Origin: Pseudoalteromonas flavipulchra NCIMB 2033 = ATCC BAA-314
Lineage (GTDB): Bacteria; Pseudomonadota; Gammaproteobacteria; Enterobacterales; Alteromonadaceae
DNA: 64,000 bases
Assembly (NCBI GenBank): GCA_000814665.1
Contig: JWIH01000025.1
Location: forward strand, 248,001-312,000
Direction of reading: 5' to 3'
Below the pieces are notes generated by a model, which was not told the origin of the DNA, ran no database searches, and was given only the letters and a program-made list of their open reading frames with translations. Below, one piece after another: positions 1 to 6,472 of the stretch (position 1 is its first letter; each line of letters begins with the position of its first letter). Made by a program: the position numbers and the translations under genes.

Positions 1-380
1 CTATCGATTCTCAATTCTCACACAACGCATGGCGTAACACTCCAGTAAACGAAGGCGGTATCGGTCAAGTTAAATACGATCTAATCGCTGATGTTAAGCA
101 TGAAATCTGTCAAGCATACGACGTTGAGCACCCAGAAGCTGGTGTTGCTTTCCGTGGCTCTTTCTTAATCGATGCTGAAGGTAATGTACGTCACCAAGTA
201 GTTAACGACCTACCACTAGGCCGTAACATCGACGAAATGCTTCGCATGGTTGATGCACTAGCATTCCACGAAGAGCACGGTGAAGTATGTCCAGCTGGTT
301 GGACTGAAGGTAAAGCAGGTATGGATGCAAGCCCTGAAGGTGTTGCTAAGTTCCTATCTGAAAACGAAGGCGCACTATAA
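1..380 (+). CDS. Peroxiredoxin of the AhpC/Prx1 group, C-terminal part
   Basis: Only the last 125 or so residues lie in the window; the start is upstream. The frame opens with IDSQFSHNAW and ends at a TAA at 378-380. It carries the 2-Cys peroxiredoxin C-terminal signature GEVCPAGW, whose cysteine is the resolving residue that forms a disulfide with the peroxidatic cysteine (outside the window). FRGSFLID is the usual AhpC-fold strand. Such enzymes reduce hydrogen peroxide and alkyl peroxides in the cytoplasm using thioredoxin or AhpF. I cannot tell which reductant is used. A strong hairpin terminator follows 40 bases later. Confidence 0.9.
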   Translation, partial: IDSQFSHNAWRNTPVNEGGIGQVKYDLIADVKHEICQAYDVEHPEAGVAFRGSFLIDAEGNVRHQVVNDLPLGRNIDEMLRMVDALAFHEEHGEVCPAGWTEGKAGMDASPEGVAKFLSENEGAL

Positions 381-420
381 TTTAGTGTCGACTTTATGAT
401 ATCTCGCTGATATCAAAAAG

Positions 421-446
421 AAACCCGCCAATTGGCGGGTTTTTTA
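421..446. terminator. Bidirectional rho-independent terminator
   Basis: An inverted repeat AACCCGCC/GGCGGGTT with a short AATT loop is flanked by A-rich sequence on the left and T6 on the right. It can therefore end the peroxiredoxin transcript on the plus strand and the small operon coming from the minus strand. Confidence 0.9.
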
Positions 447-527
447 ATGGCTACTGATACCTCAATAGCTTTCTCAGGGTAAAACTTTGACTACTCGGCT
501 ACCTTGCCTACTTTAGCAAGTGCCATG

Positions 528-644
528 CTAGTTAAAGTTGATAAACTGACCCAGTGATTTTATCAGTTGAATGCTCAGGTAAGCGGCAAATAAACTGATC
601 ACGGGAGTTGCGAGCAGACTCAGAAATTCGAGTTCATTAATCAT
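528..644 (-). CDS. 38-residue hydrophobic membrane peptide, unknown function
   Basis: This small gene starts with ATG at 644-642 and ends with TAG at 530-528. It encodes 38 residues (MINELEFLSLLATP..., ending FINFN) with one hydrophobic helix at about residues 5-28, so a single-pass membrane peptide is likely. Its ATG lies inside the last codons of the 89-residue gene upstream, overlapping it by 8 bases (ATGATTAA), an arrangement typical of translational coupling. A purine-rich AAGGAAGAG in the upstream gene can serve as ribosome binding site. The shared terminator lies about 80 bases downstream. I do not recognise the family; toxin-like, regulatory and structural roles are all possible. The overlap and the good binding site are the main support. 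Confidence 0.5.
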   Translation of the reverse strand: MINELEFLSLLATPVISLFAAYLSIQLIKSLGQFINFN

Positions 645-906
645 TAGTCTCTTCCTTTTTTTCTTGCTCGTTGTTATTGGTTGTTTGAAACGCTTTCTCT
701 AAAGACTGTTTGGTCTCAATTTTTATTTCTTCTAGATTCGCTTTGATTGACTCAGTGATAGCTTGCGTTACTTTGGTTTTTACTTCTTGAAGTAATGAAG
801 CATCAATTTCTGCAGCTGTTGTTGTCATGCTTGCTGTAAACAATAAAGTTGTCATGCTTGCTGTAAACAATAAAGTTGTCATGGTGATTTTCGCTAAAGT
901 AGTCAT
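637..906 (-). CDS. Small secreted helical protein with duplicated signal-peptide segment
   Basis: An 89-residue unknown protein. The N-terminus is a signal peptide built from repeated MTT units: MTTLAKIT, then MTTLLFTAS twice, then MTTTAAEID, with likely cleavage near TAA-EID (around residue 34). The remainder is charged, rich in K, E, Q and T, and probably one long amphipathic helix or coiled coil (residues 36-75) with a polar NNNEQEKKEE tail. A clear ribosome binding site (AAGGAAAC) precedes the ATG at 906-904. A sigma-54 type promoter lies 39 bases upstream, and a 38-codon gene overlaps its end. I recognise no family. In-frame ATG codons at residues 9 and 18 mean the start, and so signal length, is uncertain. 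Confidence 0.7.
   Translation of the reverse strand: MTTLAKITMTTLLFTASMTTLLFTASMTTTAAEIDASLLQEVKTKVTQAITESIKANLEEIKIETKQSLEKAFQTTNNNEQEKKEETND
821..883. repeat. 27-bp perfect tandem repeat, 2.3 copies
   Basis: Two identical 27-base units, 821-847 and 848-874, are followed by a 9-base partial copy at 875-883. The unit is a multiple of three, so on the minus strand it adds nine residues (MTTLLFTAS) to the hydrophobic core of the signal peptide without breaking the frame. This is a recent-looking duplication that could change copy number by slippage. Confidence 0.95.
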
Positions 907-944
907 AATAAGTTTCCTTGTAATTTGTTAGTCGCAATAACTAT

Positions 945-961
945 TACAAAGGTTGTGCCAA
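945..961 (-). promoter_or_regulatory. Sigma-54 (RpoN) promoter for the small operon
   Basis: Read on the minus strand the site is TTGGCACAACCTTTGTA. It matches the -24/-12 consensus (TTGGCAC, four bases after position 8, then TTGC/T) with exact spacing between the GG and the second G. The TTGT form of the -12 element is, as I recall, also that of the E. coli pspA promoter. The predicted transcription start is near 935, about 29 bases before the ATG. The activator is unknown; PspF, encoded in this window, is one candidate. Confidence 0.65.
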
Positions 962-1142
962 AATGAATTTAATTTTTATGTTATTGATTTTTATGTATTT
1001 TAATTTTTTCTTGGCATAGGGGAGTTAATGGGGTGGTTAATTTGACCAGTGCAGGATGGGTGAAATGGCTAAAATTTAGTTAAATTTATTAAGGCTGGAT
1101 TAAGCGAAGTAAGAAAGGATGAAGAACAATGTTTGGGCCGAA

Positions 1143-1694
1143 TTAACGGCCAAAGTTAGGGTCATCAGGTAAATCAACCAAGATTAATACAGCCCCTTTA
1201 CCGCCATATTCTAAAGGTGCTTGGTGCATCGCCAGTATATCTGGATGCTGAACAAGATACTGCGGTACTTTATGTTTAAGCACACGCTCACCAATTCCAT
1301 GCACCACGCATGCACAAGCAATATGCTGCTTCTTACAAGCATGAATTAATGCTGCTAGTTCTTGTTTTACCGTTTCTTTATTTAGCCCGTGTAAATCTAA
1401 GATGAGTTCGGGCGCGTAGTCACCACGCCTTAGCTGCTTTGCTAAATAGCGATCAGCTCCGGGCTTTACGAAATTGATGGTTCCCGAGGTATCAATATCA
1501 GGAATATACTCGTCAGAAAAGTAAAACTCAGATTGCTGCTGCTTGACTTGTTGCTTCAGCTCAATGCTCTGAATTTTTTTCTTTTGTTTGAGCTGCACCT
1601 GATCTTGTTTGAGGGGTTTCACACCATTCAAAGACTCACGAAACATCGCGAAATCGTCATTTAGGTCAGCATTAGTGTTAGATTCTCTGTTCAT
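1143..1694 (-). CDS. smrB: Ribosome-rescue endonuclease SmrB
   Basis: 183 residues, the usual size. The C-terminal half is an Smr domain (about residues 95-178), with the DLHG motif at residues 99-102 and VHGIG in the following strand; these histidine-glycine motifs mark the nuclease core. The N-terminal part is charged and lysine/glutamine rich. E. coli SmrB (YfcN) is recruited to collided ribosomes and cuts the mRNA between them, feeding tmRNA rescue. As in E. coli, it sits divergent from prmB. Start chosen at the ATG 87 bases from prmB; its ribosome binding site is weak. Confidence 0.92.
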   Translation of the reverse strand: MNRESNTNADLNDDFAMFRESLNGVKPLKQDQVQLKQKKKIQSIELKQQVKQQQSEFYFSDEYIPDIDTSGTINFVKPGADRYLAKQLRRGDYAPELILDLHGLNKETVKQELAALIHACKKQHIACACVVHGIGERVLKHKVPQYLVQHPDILAMHQAPLEYGGKGAVLILVDLPDDPNFGR

Positions 1695-1781
1695 GATGAC
1701 ATTTTAAATAAAAAAAGCATAAAAACCTAGCTTAAAAACCGCTACAATAGCGCCATATAGTTTGATCTTTAGAGAGTCATC

Positions 1782-2726
1782 ATGACGGAAATGTCGCAAC
1801 CACTTATTACCGAAGAAATGGCCGTTGAAGCCTTTCAAGACTTACATACCATTCAGGACTGGGTACGCTGGACAGCGAGCCAGTTTGTGAGTAACGAGGT
1901 ATTTTTTGGTCATGGTACGGATAATCCTTGGGACGAAGCGGTCAGTTTGGTGCTTCCGGTGCTGCATATGCCAATTGATGCCCCCAAAGAAATCATGCAT
2001 GCGCGTATGACGCAAAGTGAAAAAGCGCATCTGATAGAGTTTATCAAAGCACGTATCGAGCAGCGTATTCCCGTCGCCTACTTAACCAATCAAGCTTGGT
2101 TTGCTGGTATGCCGTTTTATGTTGATGAGCGTGTATTAGTACCACGCTCACCATTTGCAGAGTTAATCGCAAAACATTTTTCCCCGTGGGTAGCTGCACC
2201 AAATAAAGTAACGCGTATTTTAGATATGTGTACGGGCTCTGGTTGTATTGCGATTGCATTGGCCAAAGCATTTGAGCGCGCACAAGTAGACGCGGTAGAT
2301 ATTTCTTTTGAAGCCTTAGAAGTGGCTGATCACAATATCAATCAGCATATGATGCAAGACAGAGTCTTTGCTATCCAATCTGATGTATTTAGTGGTGTAC
2401 CGGGTCAAAAGTACGATTTAATCGTAGCGAACCCTCCTTATGTTGATGCAGAAGACATGTCAGATCTGCCAGAGGAGTTCCATCATGAGCCAGAGCTTGG
2501 CTTGGCGTCAGGAGAAGATGGCCTTGATGTGACCCGCACACTACTGGCAGAAGCGGCCGGTCATCTAAATGATGATGGTTTGTTATTTGTCGAAGTTGGC
2601 AATTCTATGGTACATATGGAGCAACAATTTCCTGAAGCGCCATTTACTTGGTTAGACTTTGAGCATGGTGGTTTAGGGGTCTTTGTCGTATCCAAACAAC
2701 AACTATTGGAATACTTTAAAAACTGA
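1782..2726 (+). CDS. prmB: 50S ribosomal protein uL3 glutamine methyltransferase PrmB
   Basis: 314 residues. A class I SAM-dependent methyltransferase that N5-methylates a glutamine of ribosomal protein L3 during 50S assembly. The SAM-binding loop is LDMCTGSGCIAIALA (about residue 147 on) and the catalytic NPPY motif is VANPPYVDAEDM (about residue 215), the signature of the PrmB/PrmC/HemK group. The N-terminal helical domain and the aroC neighbour point to PrmB rather than PrmC, which normally sits next to prfA. aroC follows after 47 bases in the same direction and is probably cotranscribed. A TACAAT at 1743-1748 may be the -10 box. Confidence 0.94.
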   Translation: MTEMSQPLITEEMAVEAFQDLHTIQDWVRWTASQFVSNEVFFGHGTDNPWDEAVSLVLPVLHMPIDAPKEIMHARMTQSEKAHLIEFIKARIEQRIPVAYLTNQAWFAGMPFYVDERVLVPRSPFAELIAKHFSPWVAAPNKVTRILDMCTGSGCIAIALAKAFERAQVDAVDISFEALEVADHNINQHMMQDRVFAIQSDVFSGVPGQKYDLIVANPPYVDAEDMSDLPEEFHHEPELGLASGEDGLDVTRTLLAEAAGHLNDDGLLFVEVGNSMVHMEQQFPEAPFTWLDFEHGGLGVFVVSKQQLLEYFKN

Positions 2727-2773
2727 TAGGGAGCCAATGCTCTCTATCGTCTATTTAGGAATGAGGAAAAACG

Positions 2774-3871
2774 ATGGCAGGCAATAGCATTGGCCAATTA
2801 TTTAAGGTGTCGACCTTTGGTGAAAGCCATGGCGCCGCGCTTGGTGGCGTGGTGGATGGTGTACCACCAGGGCTTGAGATCACTGAAGCTGATTTACAAA
2901 TCGATTTAGATAGACGTAAACCAGGTCAAAGCCGCTACACAACACAGCGCCGAGAGGGCGATGAGATAAAAATTCTCTCGGGTGTGTTTGAAGGCAAGAC
3001 CACAGGTACGAGCATTGGATTGTTGATTGAAAATACCGACCAACGTTCAAAAGATTACTCAAACATCAAAGACTTGTTCCGTCCGGGTCACGGCGACTAT
3101 ACCTATTGGCACAAATACGGACATAGAGATTATCGCGGTGGTGGTAGGTCGTCGGCACGTGAAACCGCCATTCGAGTCGCAGCAGGTGCAATCGCGAAAA
3201 AATATCTCAAGCAAGTCCATGGCATCGAAATCAATGCCTGTCTTTCTCAATTAGGCCCGATTAAAGCCGAGCATTATGATTGGTCAGCCGTTGAAACCAA
3301 TCCATTTTTCTTTCCCGATGAATCTAAGCTAGAAGCGCTAGATGAATATATGCGTACGCTGAAAAAAGAAGGTGATTCAGTCGGCGCAAAAGTAAAAGTC
3401 GTGGCGAAAAATGTACCTGTTGGTTTAGGTGAGCCAGTGTTTGACCGTTTGGATGCTGAGATAGCGCACTCCTTGATGAGCATTAATGCCGTAAAAGGCG
3501 TAGAGATTGGTGATGGCTTTGATGTGGTTGAGCAAAAGGGCTCTGAGCATAGAGATGAGCTAACGCCACAGGGATTTACTTCTAATCATGCAGGCGGCGT
3601 TTTAGCGGGTATTTCTACAGGGCAAGATATTATCGCATCAATTGCGCTAAAACCGACATCAAGTATCTCGGTACCGGGGCAGAGTATTGATACCCACAAC
3701 CAACCACAAGAAGTTGTTACGAAGGGTCGCCATGATCCTTGTGTTGGTATTCGTGCCATTCCAATAGCAGAAGCCATGTTGGCTATTACGCTCATGGATC
3801 ACTTATTACGTCACCGAGGTCAAAACCAAGACGTCAATTTGCCGCACAAGCCAATTCCTGGTCATATCTAG
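2774..3871 (+). CDS. aroC: Chorismate synthase
   Basis: 365 residues, close to the family norm. It converts 5-enolpyruvylshikimate-3-phosphate to chorismate, the last step of the shikimate pathway, using reduced FMN. Visible signatures: N-terminal GESHG, YRGGGRSSARET around residue 120, and the C-terminal RHDPCVGIRAIPIAEAM. A ribosome binding site (GAGGAAA) precedes the ATG. It ends only 21 bases before a sigma-54 promoter for the next gene, so the following gene is probably controlled separately. Confidence 0.97.
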   Translation: MAGNSIGQLFKVSTFGESHGAALGGVVDGVPPGLEITEADLQIDLDRRKPGQSRYTTQRREGDEIKILSGVFEGKTTGTSIGLLIENTDQRSKDYSNIKDLFRPGHGDYTYWHKYGHRDYRGGGRSSARETAIRVAAGAIAKKYLKQVHGIEINACLSQLGPIKAEHYDWSAVETNPFFFPDESKLEALDEYMRTLKKEGDSVGAKVKVVAKNVPVGLGEPVFDRLDAEIAHSLMSINAVKGVEIGDGFDVVEQKGSEHRDELTPQGFTSNHAGGVLAGISTGQDIIASIALKPTSSISVPGQSIDTHNQPQEVVTKGRHDPCVGIRAIPIAEAMLAITLMDHLLRHRGQNQDVNLPHKPIPGHI

Positions 3872-3892
3872 CCAGTAGCGAGTAAGCTAATT

Positions 3893-3909
3893 TTGGCACA
3901 GTGATTGCT
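3893..3909 (+). promoter_or_regulatory. Near-consensus sigma-54 promoter
   Basis: TTGGCACAGTGATTGCT fits the RpoN consensus at every strongly conserved base (TTGGCAC, correct spacing, TTGCT). The expected start is near 3920, leaving about an 18-base leader with a good ribosome binding site (AAGGAGAG) before the ATG at 3938. Its position directly ahead of a gene, outside aroC, makes chance unlikely. No activator site could be identified by eye. Confidence 0.75.
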
Positions 3910-3937
3910 TTTCTTGGACAAATCAAGGAGAGCAATC

Positions 3938-4369
3938 ATGATCACTTACCAAACCCACTCCGCAATTCGTACCACTGAGTCCGTTTCAGAGCAGCAAAGC
4001 CTTGCCCAAACTAAACGAGCTAATACCGCTGCGCAGGAGCAAGACTATGTCGCGGCTGCTAACATCGCAGCTCAATCATCCCCTGTACTCGATAATAAAG
4101 CCGACGATCCATATAAATATGAAGTGGTGGAGCGTAATCAGTCATTTCTCGAAAAAATGAGAGAAGCGGTAATGTTTAGCCGCTTAGGGGCAAATAAAGA
4201 GAAAATAGACGAATTAAAAGAGAAAATGGCAGAACTTGAAAAGCTTGCGGCTGAGGGAAAAATTTCACCTGAAGAATTAGAAGAGCGGATGGCCGCCTTA
4301 CAAGAAGCGATGAGAGAAGCGGTAACTCAGGAAGAAAACAAAGCAAACAAGGATACGCTAATGAGTTAG
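3938..4369 (+). CDS. Unknown 143-residue coiled-coil protein, sigma-54 dependent
   Basis: Start set at the ATG at 3938, seven bases after AAGGAGAG. A longer reading from 3905 would begin inside the sigma-54 promoter and is rejected. The N-terminal half (about 1-60) is polar and alanine/glutamine rich, probably disordered. The C-terminal half (about 75-135) is highly charged with repeated EELxEKMAELEKL patterns, a clear coiled coil. No signal peptide, no membrane segment, no recognised domain. A sigma-54 promoter suggests flagellar, nitrogen or envelope-stress control, but which one is not visible. It is followed by a terminator shared with folD, so it is a one-gene unit. Confidence 0.8.
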   Translation: MITYQTHSAIRTTESVSEQQSLAQTKRANTAAQEQDYVAAANIAAQSSPVLDNKADDPYKYEVVERNQSFLEKMREAVMFSRLGANKEKIDELKEKMAELEKLAAEGKISPEELEERMAALQEAMREAVTQEENKANKDTLMS

Positions 4370-4380
4370 TGAGGCTTAAA

Positions 4381-4412
4381 ATAATAAAAGCCTCAACTGA
4401 GGCTTTTATTAT
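4381..4412. terminator. Bidirectional terminator between unknown gene and folD
   Basis: Inverted repeat AAAAGCCTC/GAGGCTTTT with A-rich and T-rich flanks (ATAATA...TATTAT), able to end both convergent transcripts. Confidence 0.88.
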
Positions 4413-4431
4413 AGCTATAAACTAACAGCGT

Positions 4432-5286
4432 TTAGCTGTGATATTTTTCACACGCTTCTAGCGTATTTTCGATTAAGCTTGCGACGGTCATTGGGCCCAC
4501 ACCACCTGGCACTGGAGTAATAAAGCTCGCGTTTTGTTCTGCGATATCGTATTGCACGTCACCTACCAGTTTGCCTGATTCTAAGCGATTAATGCCTACA
4601 TCAATAACAATCGCGCCTTCTTTAACCCAGTCGCCTGGAATAAACTCAGGCTTACCGACCGCCACAACCAGTAGGTCGGCACGACGCACATGGGTTTCGA
4701 GGTCTTGCGTAAATTTATGGCAAACGGTTGTAGTACAACCAGCAAGTAGCAGCTCTAGTGACATAGGGCGACCTACGATGTTTGAAGCACCAACCACAAC
4801 AGCATGCATGCCTTTATAACGCACACCGGTAGAGTCGAGTAGGGTGATGATCCCTTTTGGCGTACAAGGTCTCAGTGCTGGCATTCTTTGGGCAAGACGA
4901 CCTACGTTATATGGGTGAAAGCCGTCGACGTCTTTATGAGGATCAATACGCTCTAATACTTTTTCTGCGTCTAGGCCTTCAGGTAGCGGCAATTGTACTA
5001 AGATCCCATCAACTTCAGGATCTGCATTAAGCTCATCAACAAGCGCAAGTAATTGCTCTTCGCTTGTATCACCTGGTAAGTCGAAAGATTTAGAAACAAA
5101 TCCGACTTCTTCACAGGCTTTACGCTTTGAACCAACATAAACTTGGCTCGCAGGATCCTGGCCTACTAATACCACAGCCAAGCCAGGCGCTCTTAGACCT
5201 TGCGCTAGTCTGTCTTGAACACGTTGTGCAACAGTAGAACGAACTTGTTTCGCGATAGCTTTGCCATCAATGATGTTTGCCGTCAT
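4432..5286 (-). CDS. folD: Methylenetetrahydrofolate dehydrogenase/cyclohydrolase
   Basis: 284 residues, standard length for the bifunctional enzyme that interconverts 5,10-methylene-, methenyl- and 10-formyl-THF with NADP. Signatures seen: VGQDPASQVYVGSKRKACEEVG near residue 41, with the catalytic lysine in the YVGSKxK motif, the DGILVQLPLP segment (about residues 95-104), and GASNIVGRP at the NADP site (about 166). The C-terminal PGGVGPMTVASL is also present. It is transcribed away from the tRNA cluster, with a possible promoter at 5322-5351. Confidence 0.97.
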   Translation of the reverse strand: MTANIIDGKAIAKQVRSTVAQRVQDRLAQGLRAPGLAVVLVGQDPASQVYVGSKRKACEEVGFVSKSFDLPGDTSEEQLLALVDELNADPEVDGILVQLPLPEGLDAEKVLERIDPHKDVDGFHPYNVGRLAQRMPALRPCTPKGIITLLDSTGVRYKGMHAVVVGASNIVGRPMSLELLLAGCTTTVCHKFTQDLETHVRRADLLVVAVGKPEFIPGDWVKEGAIVIDVGINRLESGKLVGDVQYDIAEQNASFITPVPGGVGPMTVASLIENTLEACEKYHS

Positions 5287-5321
5287 GATTGACCTATATT
5301 AAGGGTTAAAAAACTTGAACG

Positions 5322-5351
5322 ATGATAGAGCCTTTAAATTCTTCTATACAA
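5322..5351 (-). promoter_or_regulatory. Possible sigma-70 promoter for folD
   Basis: On the minus strand TTGTAT and TATCAT are separated by 18 bases, about 35 bases upstream of the folD start. Moderate match only. Confidence 0.35.
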
Positions 5352-5616
5352 GCACTTTCATATATTGATGAAATGATTGCTTAATACAGATGAAAAATGG
5401 GGTCGCTCTATTTATATGTCCCTTTAGTTATTACAAAGGAGGACATTTGCCCGCTATTTTCTCAAAAAACAGCCAGTCCGCCAAGTTTGCATTGCGTAAA
5501 AGCAAAGGTTTTCATGATCTGTTCTACAAGAAGCGTTCAAAAATTGTTTAAGTCAGCTGTTTTATCAACAATTTGTGGCAAAATTAGGCAGTTGAAACAA
5601 AAACTAAAAAAAATAT

Positions 5617-5645
5617 TTGACCTACTTCGGGCAAATCACTATTAT
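5617..5645 (+). promoter_or_regulatory. tRNA operon promoter
   Basis: TTGACC (5617-5622), a 17-base spacer, TATTAT (5640-5645), then a GC-rich discriminator GCACCCC, the arrangement typical of stable-RNA promoters under stringent control. It lies 61 bases upstream of the first tRNA. Confidence 0.75.
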
Positions 5646-5706
5646 GCACCCCGTTGCCAACGAGGACTCACCGATAAAAAGGTTCTTAGTTCTCCAAGGT
5701 CACAGT

Positions 5707-5783
5707 CGGCGATTAGCGCAGCTTGGTAGCGCACTTGGTTTGGGTCCAAGGGGTCGCAGGTTCAAATCCTGCATCGCCGACCA
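5707..5783 (+). tRNA. tRNA-Pro (UGG), copy 1
   Basis: 77 bases including encoded CCA. Acceptor CGGCGAT pairs with ATCGCCG; the anticodon loop is TTTGGGT with anticodon TGG; the T loop is TTCAAAT. Identical to the copies at 6021 and 6119. First gene of a five-tRNA operon. Confidence 0.97.
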
Positions 5784-5824
5784 CTTTTAAAATAAGAAAG
5801 TAGCATGAAGATGTTTACGAGTTT

Positions 5825-5901
<77 letters not shown>

Positions 5902-5924
5902 TCTTATTTTAATCCACATGTAGT

Positions 5925-6001
5925 GGCGGCTGTAGCTCAGTTGGTAGAGCCCTGGATTGTGATTCCGGTTGTCGTGGGTTCAAGTCCCATCAGTCGCCCC
6001 A
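5925..6001 (+). tRNA. tRNA-His (GUG)
   Basis: 77 bases counting the extra 5' G (position -1) that pairs opposite C73, the identity element for histidyl-tRNA synthetase. Anticodon GTG in the loop TTGTGAT; acceptor GCGGCTG pairs with CAGTCGC. CCA is encoded. Confidence 0.95.
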
Positions 6002-6020
6002 TCTACATGCCAAAATTAGT

Positions 6021-6097
6021 CGGCGATTAGCGCAGCTTGGTAGCGCACTTGGTTTGGGTCCAAGGGGTCGCAGGTTCAAATCCTGCATCGCCGACCA
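6021..6097 (+). tRNA. tRNA-Pro (UGG), copy 2
   Basis: Same 77 bases as copy 1 with anticodon TGG and encoded CCA. It lies 19 bases after tRNA-His. Confidence 0.97.
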
Positions 6098-6118
6098 CTT
6101 CTACAAAATATATATGTT

Positions 6119-6195
6119 CGGCGATTAGCGCAGCTTGGTAGCGCACTTGGTTTGGGTCCAAGGGGTCGCAGGTTCAAATCCTGCATCGCCGACCA
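6119..6195 (+). tRNA. tRNA-Pro (UGG), copy 3
   Basis: Third identical 77-base copy, 21 bases after copy 2. Flanking bases also resemble those of copies 1 and 2 (GACCACTT after each), which points to recent tandem duplication. Confidence 0.97.
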
Positions 6196-6306
6196 CTTTC
6201 TCTCTAGTATCTCAGTCATTTATTTCAAATTTACTAACTTTTAATCAATTAGCACCAATATGCCTATTTATTTAACCTGATTGCTCGACTCCGTCGTTGA
6301 ATAGGT

Positions 6307-6472
6307 TATAATGCCGCGTCTATTAATTAACGTAGTGCCCGTAGGGCAGGCAACAAGCGTCACATGCAACGGAGAGTTTGGCAATTTAGCCGAAGGCCCA
6401 TAAAAAGCATGATGGTTGTCTTGTTAGTAAGGAAGGCGCTTTGTCGCCCAAAAATGAAGATTGAGGTAAATC
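6307..6472 (+). promoter_or_regulatory. tig -10 box and long leader
   Basis: A perfect TATAAT at 6307-6312 begins a leader of roughly 150 bases before tig. No good -35 at standard spacing was found. The leader contains short hairpins (GCCCGTAGGGC at 6337-6347, and a GGCG/CGCC pair near 6437-6449). Purpose unknown. Confidence 0.5.

Larger units (their letters stand above)
5287..5706. other. Gene-free stretch between folD and the tRNA cluster
   Basis: About 420 bases between the divergent folD and tRNA transcripts. Apart from the two promoters given separately I see nothing here. A 110-codon open frame (5397-5729) runs into the first tRNA, lacks a ribosome binding site and has no protein-like composition. 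Confidence 0.7.

Noticed and set aside
821..874. CRISPR-like repeat
   Set aside because: Direct contiguous copies without spacers, in frame within a gene.
1009..1030. Second sigma-54-like TTGGCAT on the plus strand
   Set aside because: No TTGC-type element at the required distance and no gene downstream on that strand.
3905..3937. N-terminal extension of the unknown coiled-coil gene
   Set aside because: It begins inside the sigma-54 promoter and upstream of its predicted transcription start.
5397..5729. 110-codon open frame before the tRNAs
   Set aside because: It runs into the first tRNA-Pro and crosses the tRNA promoter, has no ribosome binding site, and composition is unlike a protein.
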